Assembly (NCBI GenBank): GCA_037355855.1
Contig: CM074764.1
Location: 4,340,001 to 4,404,000 of the forward strand
Direction: 5' to 3'
DNA length: 64,000 nt
DNA from: Pseudo-nitzschia pungens
Lineage: Eukaryota; Bacillariophyta; Bacillariophyceae; Bacillariales; Bacillariaceae
The stretch's first letter is position 1. Every line of letters begins with the position of its first letter. Below the pieces are notes generated by a model. That model was not told where the DNA came from. It worked only from the letters and a program-made list of their open reading frames with translations, and ran no database searches. The position numbers and the translations under genes were made by a program. This document shows, one piece after another, positions 1-9,898 of this stretch.

Positions 1-331
1 AAGCTAGCAGGCAAAAAGGGAAAAATGAACTGGTACTGGGGCCCAGCAGAGCAGAAAGCTTTCATGGAGGTGAAACGAATGCTTGCAGATGAAGCCAAAC
101 TAGCATTCCCAGATTTTTTGAAACCATTTCATCTCTACTTGGATGCCATTGACCGGCAACTGGGAGCAACTGTATGCCAGGATGGCAAACCCCTTGGTTT
201 CTACACAAGGACACTGAACTCAGCGCAGCTCAACTACACTATGGGAGAAAAAGAGCTCCTGGGTATAGTGGAAGGCCTAAAATTTTTTGAAGGAATCCTA
301 CAAGGCCAGGATGTAACGATCCACACGGATC
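1..331 (+). pseudogene. Ty3/gypsy pol relic, RNase H (5' part)
   Basis: The frame from base 25 reads a gypsy-type RNase H: W-G-P-A-E-Q-K-A-F, then an LYLDA block (the usual Y-x-D-A-S), Q-L-G-A, and a G-E-K-E-L-L block carrying the conserved Glu. The frame stops at the border of an LTR at 332. It resumes at 34324 with the H-L-N-L-L-Y stretch that normally follows H-T-D. It is therefore a fragment of an older gypsy pol gene split by a 34-kb insertion, and its own LTRs are not in the window. The TSD base pattern (GGATC at 327-331 and 34324-34328) supports the split. Confidence 0.88.
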
Positions 332-671
332 TGTGACGGGCTAGCGTAGCTAGCACGGGCCACGACTGAATAATTGACTGAATCCCACATTATGGGAATC
401 GAATATTATGTATATATGGCAATCTACGGTCATGAATACATTGTTATATGTGTTCTAATTACGATGGTCGAGTCCCAGAGGGAAATATATGCCTAATCGT
501 GGGAATCGACAATGAATCAACATTTATGGCAGAGCATGCCAAAATGTGGCTATGCTCGCGACCGCAAATTTTATATGTTCTCATTCTTAATCCGCGTAAC
601 AATATTCCGTAAAGTATCTAAACATTCACAAGTTTCATACCACTCCGAGATTTCTACTCTAGACCGTAACA
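332..671 (+). repeat. 5' LTR of A1
   Basis: 340 bp, TGTGACGGG at the left end and GTAACA at the right. It matches 33984-34323 with about six substitutions, and is related to the 322-bp LTRs of A2. The first bases contain the short palindrome GCTAGCGTAGCTAGC. Confidence 0.95.
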
Positions 672-789
672 CAGTAATTACTGTTTGTGCTTTACAGTAG
701 AAACAGTAGAACTCAGTACTGAATTCAAAACTGAACAAAACCTCCCTCATCCTCAACAAAAGAGACACCTTGTATCTCCAACAAGCAAC
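672..789 (+). promoter_or_regulatory. A1 leader with palindromic 12-mer at the primer-binding position
   Basis: Directly after the LTR lies CAGTAATTACTG (672-683), a perfect palindrome, and at 713-722 a second one, TCAGTACTGA. The usual tRNA primer-binding site starting TGG is absent. The same 12-mer abuts the 5' LTR in A2, B1, both B2 copies and B3, so it is conserved across both subfamilies. The rest of the leader up to the gag ATG at 790 has no other feature I recognise. Confidence 0.7.
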
Positions 790-1632
790 ATGGCAGGTAT
801 CTACAGAGACCCACCTGTCTCTTACAAGAGCTCCTTCAACAGCTCCAAGCCAAAACTAATCACGCTCTCGGTCTACGACAATGCCAACCATTCCGACAGC
901 GTCAAAATTCCCCTCTTCACAGACAAAGGAGGTCTAGAAGAGCTACTCCCCTTTCTAAATGCAGCAGAAGATCTAGTAGGTGTACAGGACGCAGCGCTCA
1001 TACGCTATTTTGGATGCTGCTTATGTGTTAGCGCCCAAACCGAATGGAGAGCCCTAGCACAAAACACCCGACCAAATGGACAAAGATTGTACCCACTTAC
1101 GAGACAAGGATTCGATTCAGCATTTGCAGCTTTTATTAAACACTACTGCAATGCTGAAGATACCAGGGACCTCATGCATATATATCTCCGGAGCCCAGCA
1201 TGCAAAAAGAAGGTGGAGTCCACTTCTTGCAAAGACCATACCGATCGACTCCTAACCCTCATGAAATATACAGCCAAACTACATGGGTATGTAACCAATC
1301 TGGATCACCTCCAGCAAGTTACCATCCTCCTACACAGCTACCCAAACGCCTGGATCGAAGACTATGTACGCATCCACCAAGGAGTCACTCGTAACACTAC
1401 GCCTCAGTTCATCGTCGACCACATGAGCAGCCTCGATCGGCTCAGCAAACAAAAGAACAACAAGAATAATGGAAGACGTTCCAACAATTCTAATAGTTCT
1501 AACAACAACAATAACAGGAAGCGCTCTGGCAACCAGAAGAACAATCCCAAGAGCAAGAAGAAATCCAACCCCTGTCGTATCCAAGGACATAACCATGATT
1601 GGTCCGAGTGTCCTAAGAACAGGTACTCAAAG
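790..1632 (+). pseudogene. gag: A1 gag, N-terminal part
   Basis: Starts at the ATG of M-A-G-I-Y-R-D-P-P, the shared start of every Gag in this window. The first 215 residues are the capsid-like part (L-F-T-D-K-G-G-L-E-E, H-Y-C-N-A-E-D-T-R-D). A basic Asn/Lys/Arg linker follows (about residues 218-255), then the zinc-type motif N-P-C-R-I-Q-G-H-N-H-D-W-S-E-C-P. The frame is cut after N-R-Y-S-K by the B1 LTR at 1633. The C-terminal part is found at about 3263-3462. Gag packages the RNA and forms the intracellular particle. Confidence 0.88.
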
Positions 1633-1938
1633 TGTAACATGTTAATGTTACGATCCTACAAAGTCTCTAAATGATTATTGAATCCCGCATGTACTCCAAT
1701 ATATGTGGTATTCATGTATGTATGTTCAGTATATATATACTTACAGTTCGATATTCAAGTATCAAGATAAATATCAAGAGTCTTATGACTCGCTGATAAT
1801 CCTCGATTGCTCATTCATCCCATACTCAAGAAATCATTCCCATCTCGTAAAGTATTCAACCATTCACAATTTATTAATTATTCATTAAAATACCTCTATC
1901 GCGTACCACTCCATCTAATTCTACCCTAGAGTGTTACA
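1633..1938 (+). repeat. 5' LTR of B1
   Basis: 306 bp from TGTAACATG to GTGTTACA. It is a diverged, shorter relative of the 359-bp B2 LTRs; the blocks CTCTAAATGATTATTGAATC and CCCATCTCG-TAAAGTATTCAACC (the B2 form has C in place of T after CTCG) are shared. The palindrome CAGTAATTACTG follows at 1939-1950. Confidence 0.88.
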
Positions 1939-3262
1939 CAGTAATTACTGTCCGCTTGAAAGTAGAACAGAACCAACTCAGTACTGAATTCAGAACATCC
2001 TTTATCCTAAACAACAGGGATACAACGATACCCTGACAAGCAAAATCCTACAATTGGAACCAAGCTTCGAAACATCGAACGAAAACGATCGAACACCGAA
2101 TCGATCGAACACCGAATCGATCGAACGCTACGAAACCATGGCAGGATTATACAGAGATCCTCCAATCCCTTACAAGAGAGCCTTCGACAGCACTAATCCC
2201 AAGCTTGTTACATTAACAGTTTACAATTCCGAAGACCAAGAAGACAGCGTCAAAGTCCCTCTATTCACGAACGTCGATTTAGAAGAACTTTTACACACCG
2301 AAGAAGCCTTCCAAAACGCAGCTGAAGATCTCGACCTATCAGTAACCAAATATATTAAATACTTTGGTCGATGCCTTTGCGTCGATGCCCAAACCAAGTG
2401 GAGAGCCTTAACAAGAAGCCAACGTGATTATCCAACTACAAGAAATGGATACAACAGAGCTCTCTCAGCATTTATCAAGCAATACTGCAGCGCCGAAGAT
2501 GCAAAAGACATCATGCACACTTATCTCCGAACTTGTAAAAAACCAAGCAACGTTTCGTCCAAAGATCATGCAAACCAAATGGAGCAGCTTTTCAAATACA
2601 CTGCAAAACTACAAGGCTTTGCTGCTGATCTAAACCATCTACAACAAATGACTATCCTGCTCCACAGCTTTCCAAATGAATGGATTGAAGACTATTGCAG
2701 AATCCACAGAGGAATCAGACCACAAACCACTATCCAGTTCATAATCAATCATATGAGCTCTCTGGACAGACTCAGCAAACGAAAACAGTCTTCCATCGAT
2801 AATCCATACGATTCTGATATCAACAACATCAGCAAAGCAAGCGCCGATAACAGCAATTCGAACGCTGAAAGCAACAACTCCCATTCGGACAGTGACACCG
2901 ACGCTGAATCCGAAGAAGAAGAAGAAGAAGAAGCAAACAATACTAACAACAGCAAACGCAAGTACAACAACCCTTGCAGAATTGCAGGACACGACCATGA
3001 TTGGTCTGAATGCCCAAGAAATAAATATTCCAAAAGAAATAAGAGCAATAGCAGCAACAACAGCGCTGCTACGACCTCTAGCAATGAAACTGGAAGCACT
3101 GCTTCCAATGAATCCTTCCAGGCCCACATGAAACGCGCCATGGAAACATACTGCGCTCAACATGATGGAACACTTGAAAGAACCATCGAAGGAACCATTA
3201 TATTCAAACCAAAACGGCCTCGGTTTCAGAAGCAATCTATCACCTGGCCTATACAACAAACA
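1633..3262 (+). mobile_element. Gag-only LTR element B1, 3'-truncated
   Basis: It begins with an LTR of the B family (1633-1938) followed by the palindromic leader and gag. At about 3262 the sequence switches abruptly from B gag to the C-terminal gag of A1. No 3' LTR is present. CAAAG precedes the left end (1628-1632) and a near match AAAAG follows the right junction, so either the 3' half was deleted after insertion or integration was incomplete. Confidence 0.75.
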
Positions 3263-3379
3263 CAAAAAGGATCATGGGGCCCGGCAACAAAGCCAATGGC
3301 GCCAACTCCACAACTGAGACCTTCCATACACAAACTCATGACCTCTCAGGCAGTAATGAGTCTTTCCAAGCTCACATGA
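2138..3379 (+). pseudogene. gag: B1 gag, fused out of frame to A1 sequence
   Basis: ATG at 2138 (M-A-G-L-Y-R-D-P-P). The capsid-like N-terminal part resembles A Gag. The linker differs: it is Ser/Asp/Asn rich and ends in a run of seven Glu (about residues 254-265), just before the zinc motif C-R-I-A-G-H-D-H-D-W-S-E-C. True B sequence ends near 3262 (W-P-I-Q-Q-T). The last codons to the stop at 3377-3379 are A1 gag read in the wrong frame. The acidic linker is shared with B2 and B3 and is the most visible difference from A Gag. Confidence 0.82.
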
Positions 3380-3462
3380 AAGCAGCAATGGAATCGTATC
3401 ACTCAGAACATGGAGGCCGAACAGAAAGGAGCATCGATGGTGAGCTTATTTGGCTCCCATGA
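3263..3462 (+). pseudogene. gag: A1 gag, C-terminal part, ending in UGA
   Basis: Reads T-E-T-F-H, S-N-E-S-F-Q-A-H-M-K and G-G-R-T-E-R-S-I-D-G, matching the C-terminus of A2 Gag. It ends at TGA (3460-3462) in the context CTC-CCA-TGA-TTG. The pol frame continues in the same phase directly behind the stop, as in A2, which suggests readthrough translation of Gag-Pol. Confidence 0.82.
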
Positions 3463-3977
3463 TTGCACAAGCAATCCTCCTCCAAAAAGAGACCCAAGGG
3501 TCCACCAAAACCAGCAATCACCTTGCCTCCGGCGCCACAGGCCCTGGATGCCAGTACAGCACAGCTGACTGGGATGACGCAAGGAGGAGATCTCCCAGAG
3601 AAAAAGGGGAAGGAACCTACAGGATGGAGTCCTGTTGAGCGCTTAAAGACTGCAAACGCAGCAAAAACAGTTCGATTCTCCGAAAAGAGCAATACGAACA
3701 TGGATACGAATCAAATAACGAATCGATCCAAGGGTACAGACGCATCAACATCGATTAATACAATCGATCAACATCAGACAGCAGCAACAAATGGACCAAC
3801 CTTGTCTCTAGCAAGGAATTGGTCTACCGGTACAGCAAAAAATCTCTATTGCAATCCCGGAAACTCCAAAGACTACACCAGAGGAGGTGCGCTGGAGCAA
3901 AATTATTTGAAACTGCTGTCGCCTGCTGGGAATCCAGCAGAACAGGCATCCCCGAATAAGAGCAACGTGGCTCCTAT
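3463..3977 (+). pseudogene. pol: A1 pol, N-terminal part
   Basis: In phase with the upstream gag and separated only by UGA. It matches the first part of A2 Pol: L-P-P-A-P-Q-A-L-D-A-S, S-L-A-R-N-W-S-T-G-T-A-K-N-L-Y and N-K-S-N-V-A-P-I. This is the spacer before the protease. It is broken at 3977 by the tandem B2 insertion and resumes at 9904 in the same frame once one copy of the CCTAT duplication is removed. Confidence 0.85.
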
Positions 3978-4336
3978 TGTAACACTCTAGGGTAGAAATT
4001 AGATGGAGTGGTACGCGATAGGTTAATAGATTGATATTTTAAAGATGGATGATTAATAAATTGTGTGTTTACGAGAATGGTTGAATACTTTGCGAGATGG
4101 GAATGATTATTCCTTGAGTATGGATGAACGAGCGAATAATGATAACATTATTCGGCGGGCATAATATCAATAATCGGCGAGTCCTGTTTATCTTGATATT
4201 TCAATATTTAACCAATGTCCGTTGTATGTGTATATGTACCAAACATACATACCTGAATACTATATATATTGGAGTACATGCGGGATTCAATAATCATTTA
4301 GAGCCCTCGTAGAGTAACATACGGTAGCATGTTACA
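3978..4336 (-). repeat. B2 LTR 1 (3' LTR of the array)
   Basis: 359 bp, in minus orientation running from TGTAACATG at 4336 to GTGTTACA at 3978. It is the only one of the three with A instead of G in GATTGATATTTT. Confidence 0.95.
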
Positions 4337-5435
4337 TAGTTCCCCGATGATTAGGTGAAGTTTGCATGTGGTTCAATACAACAGGTTCGGAGTTGCAGTT
4401 CAATACAATACGTTTGGAAAAGAGATATACTTGTTCGGAGAACCGGTTGAAGCTGATGATATATGCCATTTGAAGTATTCTGAAGATATATGGTAATGTA
4501 GATCGAAGAAAGTTCTTTGTGATACTCAAAAATCGAAGATTTGTTACTTGTTTGTTTCTTGTTCTTGAGAAGGGTCATAATGACATGCTAAAAATAGTAA
4601 AAAGAGTCGAAGAAAATTCTTTTCCTCCCCCAACTGTGATGTACCTCCCCGGGTAGTGGAGCTGATTTGCAATTTCGAGCGATTGAAATTGATTGCTCTT
4701 AGGCATAAAAACACCTCCTGTAATAGGAGTTAGGTAGGTGAAAAGCCGAGCTGCGTTGGATGTGTTATTCTTGTTGTTTGTCTGCAATTGTATGTCAAAG
4801 CAGAGAGGGGACGCATTGTTAGTGACGGTATGAGTCATTGAATTCATTTGCGATTTGCCGGATACTTTGCCGGTCTTTTTATGGGTGTATTTGCAGCAGT
4901 CTACCGGAGTTCGGAATTTTGTAACTCCAGCGCACCTCTGTGGGTTTTGAATATGGTTTTTGTGGGATTGCTCTGTTATTTCTGGAGCTCCCTGTGGACT
5001 ATTTGTTTGTCCGGAACAAGGTTGGCCTTGTTGTTGCTGCTGTACCCTTTATTTTGTTTTGCGTCTGTACCCTTATCGATATCGATATTTGATTCGATTC
5101 GATTCGATTTGATTCATTTGGCATAAGCGTCTGTACCCTTGCAATTAGTTCGCATCCGAACCTTGCTTTTATATTGATTTGCCATTGAATCTGTTTATAG
5201 TTTTGTATTTTATTTGGTTGATTGTCGTTGCCGTCACTGTGGATCGGGCTGAGCGCTTTGTAGTTGGAACATATTGTTTGCAACAGGGCTCATCTCTGTA
5301 GGTTCTTTCCTCTCTTTTGGGGAGTTCCCTCCATGCGTCTTCCCAGTCAGCAGGGCTGAGCTGGCATCCAGGTCCAGGGGAGCTGGAGGCACGGTGCTGG
5401 ATGCTGTGATCCTTATATTTTCTTTGTTCGAGTGG
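4337..5435 (-). other. B2 body 1, non-coding 3' half with pol remnant
   Basis: Holds a remnant of the A-type pol start (5234-5509 on the minus strand) and, further on, degraded sequence similar to the spacer before the A protease. A 90-codon open frame on the minus strand (4575-4847) has no recognisable motif. Next to the LTR is a purine stretch GGGGAACTA in element sense. There is no protease, RT, RNase H or integrase. Confidence 0.75.
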
Positions 5436-6542
5436 CTATGGTTGCCATTGGAGACTGCCATCGAAGTTTCTCTCGACGCGTCCTCCATGCTGCATGCAAT
5501 AGGATTCAATCGCTTGTTTTACGTGTTGTTTTACGTGGGCTTGGAGCGATTCCGTTGAAGCGGTGCTTCCAGTTTCATTGCTAGGAGCAGATTCAAGCGC
5601 TTTGCTATCGTTGGCAATGGGCTTGTATTTCTTTGAGTATCTGTTCTTTGGGCATTCGGACCAATCATGGTCATGTCCCGGAATTCTGCAGGGATTGTTA
5701 TATTTCCTTTTGCCAATGGATGGCTCTTGCTCTTTCTCTTCTTCTTCTTCGGATTCAGCGTCGCTGTCGCTGTCCGAATTAGAGCTGTTGTTATCAGCAG
5801 AGCTGTGGCTGTCGATGCTATCAGCGTCCGAATAATAGCTGTTGTTGGGATCGTCTGTGTCATCGGACTCCTGACGTCTTTTAGATTGACGCTCTAAGCA
5901 GCTCATATGGTCGACGATGAATCGTACAGTGGTGTCTTCTTGTATTCCTTGGTGGATTAGACCATAGCTGTTGATCCATTTGCTTGGGAAGGAGTGTAGC
6001 AGAATGGTCTTGGCTTCTGTTGGTGATAGGTCAGTTCCATGTCCTTGGAGTCTTTTGGTATATTTGAAGAGAATTAGCATTCGGTCTGCATGGTCTTTGC
6101 ATGAAACAGTGCTTGGTTTCTTCAGCGTTCGAAGGTATGTATGCATGATATCTTTGGCGTCTTTTGCATTGCAATGGTGTTCCTTGATAAAGTCAATGAT
6201 TGCTGCTTCATATCCTTCGGCGCTTTCTTCATATTGGAATTCATCTGGATCCAGGGGATCCTGTAGCATTTCATTCCACTTGGATTGAGTGTCTGTATTT
6301 AGACATCTGCTGAAGTAAGGAATGTAGTCGGTGGTTGGTAATCCCAGGAGCTTTGCGGCGTTCCTGAAGGCTTCTTCAACAAATAGAAATTCCTCTAGTC
6401 CTCCTCTGTTGGTGAATAGAGGGATCTTCATGCTGTCTTGTTTTCCATTGGGATTTGTAATGGAGAGCTTGATTCTTTTGGGCTTGCTCCTGTTGAAGGA
6501 AGGGATGTAGTTGATTGGAGGATCTCTGTAGAGGCCTGCCAT
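5436..6542 (-). CDS. gag: B2 Gag, copy 1
   Basis: 368 residues starting M-A-G-L-Y-R-D-P-P (ATG at 6542). The order is capsid-like N-terminal half, then an acidic linker with repeated Asp/Ser and E-S-E-E-E-E-E (about residues 235-275), then the zinc motif C-R-I-P-G-H-D-H-D-W-S-E-C, then the conserved H-G-G-R-V-E-R-N-F-D-G end. It stops at TAG. The following pol-like remnant (A-P-L-D-L-D-A-S-S-A-L-L-T-G) lies in the +1 frame (5509 down to 5234), unlike the same-phase UGA of the A elements. No protease, RT or integrase follows. The gene is open and could be functional. Confidence 0.9.
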   Translation of the reverse strand: MAGLYRDPPINYIPSFNRSKPKRIKLSITNPNGKQDSMKIPLFTNRGGLEEFLFVEEAFRNAAKLLGLPTTDYIPYFSRCLNTDTQSKWNEMLQDPLDPDEFQYEESAEGYEAAIIDFIKEHHCNAKDAKDIMHTYLRTLKKPSTVSCKDHADRMLILFKYTKRLQGHGTDLSPTEAKTILLHSFPSKWINSYGLIHQGIQEDTTVRFIVDHMSCLERQSKRRQESDDTDDPNNSYYSDADSIDSHSSADNNSSNSDSDSDAESEEEEEKEQEPSIGKRKYNNPCRIPGHDHDWSECPKNRYSKKYKPIANDSKALESAPSNETGSTASTESLQAHVKQHVKQAIESYCMQHGGRVERNFDGSLQWQP

Positions 6543-6758
6543 TGTTTCTTGATTCGTTACGTACGATCGATTCGGTGTTCGATCGGTTGTATCGGATATT
6601 GCGGTTGTTCCGTTCGATCGATTCGTAGATTCCGATCGATGTATTTCGTAGTTCTTGCTTGTCAGGGTATCGATGTATCCCTGTTGTTTAGGATAAAGGT
6701 TGTTTTGGATTCAGTACTGAATTCTTGTCTTCTACTTTCAAGCGGACAGTAATTACTG

Positions 6759-7117
6759 TGTAACACTCTAGGGTAGAAATTAGATGGAGTGGTACGCGAT
6801 AGGTTAATAGATTGGTATTTTAAAGATGGATGATTAATAAATTGTGTGTTTACGAGAATGGTTGAATACTTTGCGAGATGGGAATGATTATTCCTTGAGT
6901 ATGGATGAACGAGCGAATAATGATAACATTATTCGGCGGGCATAATATCAATAATCGGCGAGTCCTGTTTATCTTGATATTTCAATATTTAACCAATGTC
7001 CGTTGTATGTGTATATGTACCAAACATACATACCTGAATACTATATATATTGGAGTACATGCGGGATTCAATAATCATTTAGAGCCCTCGTAGAGTAACA
7101 TACGGTAGCATGTTACA
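6759..7117 (-). repeat. B2 LTR 2 (shared middle LTR)
   Basis: 359 bp, identical by eye to LTR 3. It serves as 5' LTR of the left body and 3' LTR of the right body. No target duplication flanks it, as expected for an internal LTR in a tandem array. Confidence 0.95.
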
Positions 7118-8216
7118 TAGTTCCCCGATGATTAGGTGAAGTTTGCATGTGGTTCAATACAACAGGTTCGGAGTTGCAGTTCAATACAATACGTTTGGAA
7201 AAGAGATATACTTGTTCGGAGAACCGGTTGAAGCTGATGATATATGCCATTTGAAGTATTCTGAAGATATATGGTAATGTAGATCGAAGAAAGTTCTTTG
7301 TGATACTCAAAAATCGAAGATTTGTTACTTGTTTGTTTCTTGTTCTTGAGAAGGGTCATAATGACATGCTAAAAATAGTAAAAAGAGTCGAAGAAAATTC
7401 TTTTCCTCCCCCAACTGTGATGTACCTCCCCGGGTAGTGGAGCTGATTTGCAATTTCGAGCGATTGAAATTGATTGCTCTTAGGCATAAAAACACCTCCT
7501 GTAATAGGAGTTAGGTAGGTGAAAAGCCGAGCTGCGTTGGATGTGTTATTCTTGTTGTTTGTCTGCAATTGTATGTCAAAGCAGAGAGGGGACGCATTGT
7601 TAGTGACGGTATGAGTCATTGAATTCATTTGCGATTTGCCGGATACTTTGCCGGTCTTTTTATGGGTGTATTTGCAGCAGTCTACCGGAGTTCGGAATTT
7701 TGTAACTCCAGCGCACCTCTGTGGGTTTTGAATATGGTTTTTGTGGGATTGCTCTGTTATTTCTGGAGCTCCCTGTGGACTATTTGTTTGTCCGGAACAA
7801 GGTTGGCCTTGTTGTTGCTGCTGTACCCTTTATTTTGTTTTGCGTCTGTACCCTTATCGATATCGATATTTGATTCGATTCGATTCGATTTGATTCATTT
7901 GGCATAAGCGTCTGTACCCTTGCAATTAGTTCGCATCCGAACCTTGCTTTTATATTGATTTGCCATTGAATCTGTTTATAGTTTTGTATTTTATTTGGTT
8001 GATTGTCGTTGCCGTCACTGTGGATCGGGCTGAGCGCTTTGTAGTTGGAACATATTGTTTGCAACAGGGCTCATCTCTGTAGGTTCTTTCCTCTCTTTTG
8101 GGGAGTTCCCTCCATGCGTCTTCCCAGTCAGCAGGGCTGAGCTGGCATCCAGGTCCAGGGGAGCTGGAGGCACGGTGCTGGATGCTGTGATCCTTATATT
8201 TTCTTTGTTCGAGTGG
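7118..8216 (-). other. B2 body 2, non-coding 3' half with pol remnant
   Basis: Second copy of the sequence at 4337-5435, with the same remnants and the same absence of enzymatic domains. The pol-start remnant lies at 8015-8290 on the minus strand. Confidence 0.75.
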
Positions 8217-9323
8217 CTATGGTTGCCATTGGAGACTGCCATCGAAGTTTCTCTCGACGCGTCCTCCATGCTGCATGCAATAGGATTCAATCGCTTGTTT
8301 TACGTGTTGTTTTACGTGGGCTTGGAGCGATTCCGTTGAAGCGGTGCTTCCAGTTTCATTGCTAGGAGCAGATTCAAGCGCTTTGCTATCGTTGGCAATG
8401 GGCTTGTATTTCTTTGAGTATCTGTTCTTTGGGCATTCGGACCAATCATGGTCATGTCCCGGAATTCTGCAGGGATTGTTATATTTCCTTTTGCCAATGG
8501 ATGGCTCTTGCTCTTTCTCTTCTTCTTCTTCGGATTCAGCGTCGCTGTCGCTGTCCGAATTAGAGCTGTTGTTATCAGCAGAGCTGTGGCTGTCGATGCT
8601 ATCAGCGTCCGAATAATAGCTGTTGTTGGGATCGTCTGTGTCATCGGACTCCTGACGTCTTTTAGATTGACGCTCTAAGCAGCTCATATGGTCGACGATG
8701 AATCGTACAGTGGTGTCTTCTTGTATTCCTTGGTGGATTAGACCATAGCTGTTGATCCATTTGCTTGGGAAGGAGTGTAGCAGAATGGTCTTGGCTTCTG
8801 TTGGTGATAGGTCAGTTCCATGTCCTTGGAGTCTTTTGGTATATTTGAAGAGAATTAGCATTCGGTCTGCATGGTCTTTGCATGAAACAGTGCTTGGTTT
8901 CTTCAGCGTTCGAAGGTATGTATGCATGATATCTTTGGCGTCTTTTGCATTGCAATGGTGTTCCTTGATAAAGTCAATGATTGCTGCTTCATATCCTTCG
9001 GCGCTTTCTTCATATTGGAATTCATCTGGATCCAGGGGATCCTGTAGCATTTCATTCCACTTGGATTGAGTGTCTGTATTTAGACATCTGCTGAAGTAAG
9101 GAATGTAGTCGGTGGTTGGTAATCCCAGGAGCTTTGCGGCGTTCCTGAAGGCTTCTTCAACAAATAGAAATTCCTCTAGTCCTCCTCTGTTGGTGAATAG
9201 AGGGATCTTCATGCTGTCTTGTTTTCCATTGGGATTTGTAATGGAGAGCTTGATTCTTTTGGGCTTGCTCCTGTTGAAGGAAGGGATGTAGTTGATTGGA
9301 GGATCTCTGTAGAGGCCTGCCAT
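8217..9323 (-). CDS. gag: B2 Gag, copy 2
   Basis: An identical 368-residue protein to the copy at 5436-6542, in the second body of the array. It lies directly downstream of LTR 3, which would be its promoter; copy 1 would be driven by the shared middle LTR. The identity of the two copies, and the lack of stops, points to a recent origin of the array. Confidence 0.9.
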   Translation of the reverse strand: MAGLYRDPPINYIPSFNRSKPKRIKLSITNPNGKQDSMKIPLFTNRGGLEEFLFVEEAFRNAAKLLGLPTTDYIPYFSRCLNTDTQSKWNEMLQDPLDPDEFQYEESAEGYEAAIIDFIKEHHCNAKDAKDIMHTYLRTLKKPSTVSCKDHADRMLILFKYTKRLQGHGTDLSPTEAKTILLHSFPSKWINSYGLIHQGIQEDTTVRFIVDHMSCLERQSKRRQESDDTDDPNNSYYSDADSIDSHSSADNNSSNSDSDSDAESEEEEEKEQEPSIGKRKYNNPCRIPGHDHDWSECPKNRYSKKYKPIANDSKALESAPSNETGSTASTESLQAHVKQHVKQAIESYCMQHGGRVERNFDGSLQWQP

Positions 9324-9539
9324 TGTTTCTTGATTCGTTACGTACGATCGATTCGGTGTTCGATCGGTTGTATCGGATATTGCGGTTGTTCCGTTCGATC
9401 GATTCGTAGATTCCGATCGATGTATTTCGTAGTTCTTGCTTGTCAGGGTATCGATGTATCCCTGTTGTTTAGGATAAAGGTTGTTTTGGATTCAGTACTG
9501 AATTCTTGTCTTCTACTTTCAAGCGGACAGTAATTACTG

Positions 9540-9898
9540 TGTAACACTCTAGGGTAGAAATTAGATGGAGTGGTACGCGATAGGTTAATAGATTGGTATT
9601 TTAAAGATGGATGATTAATAAATTGTGTGTTTACGAGAATGGTTGAATACTTTGCGAGATGGGAATGATTATTCCTTGAGTATGGATGAACGAGCGAATA
9701 ATGATAACATTATTCGGCGGGCATAATATCAATAATCGGCGAGTCCTGTTTATCTTGATATTTCAATATTTAACCAATGTCCGTTGTATGTGTATATGTA
9801 CCAAACATACATACCTGAATACTATATATATTGGAGTACATGCGGGATTCAATAATCATTTAGAGCCCTCGTAGAGTAACATACGGTAGCATGTTACA
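9540..9898 (-). repeat. B2 LTR 3 (5' LTR of the array)
   Basis: 359 bp, followed on the outside by CCTAT (9899-9903), the same five bases that precede LTR 1. On its inner side lies the palindrome CAGTAATTACTG (9528-9539). Confidence 0.95.

Larger units (their letters stand above)
3978..9898 (-). mobile_element. Tandem B2 array: LTR-body-LTR-body-LTR
   Basis: Three 359-bp LTRs (3978-4336, 6759-7117, 9540-9898) separate two internal regions of 2422 bp; the period is 2781 bp. CCTAT flanks both outer ends (3973-3977 and 9899-9903), so the whole array behaves as one insertion in A1 pol. The bodies look identical by eye, and every frame in them is identical. The first LTR differs from the other two by one base (near 4034). 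Each body encodes only Gag plus a remnant of the pol start, so this is a gag-only (TR-GAG-like) element needing pol in trans. Confidence 0.93.

Noticed and set aside
2639..3265. Long antisense frame opposite B1 gag (and similar antisense frames opposite B2 and B3 gag)
   Set aside because: Composition mirrors the low-complexity gag sequence on the other strand; low-complexity Ser/Leu/Phe translation typical of antisense shadow.
5016..5055. Similarity between the B2 3' half (plus strand) and the start region of LINE ORF1 (53299-53336), TTGTTGTTGCTGCTGTACCCT
   Set aside because: The B2 stretch is better explained as a degraded copy of the A pol spacer; the match rests largely on a short low-complexity GTT/GCT run.
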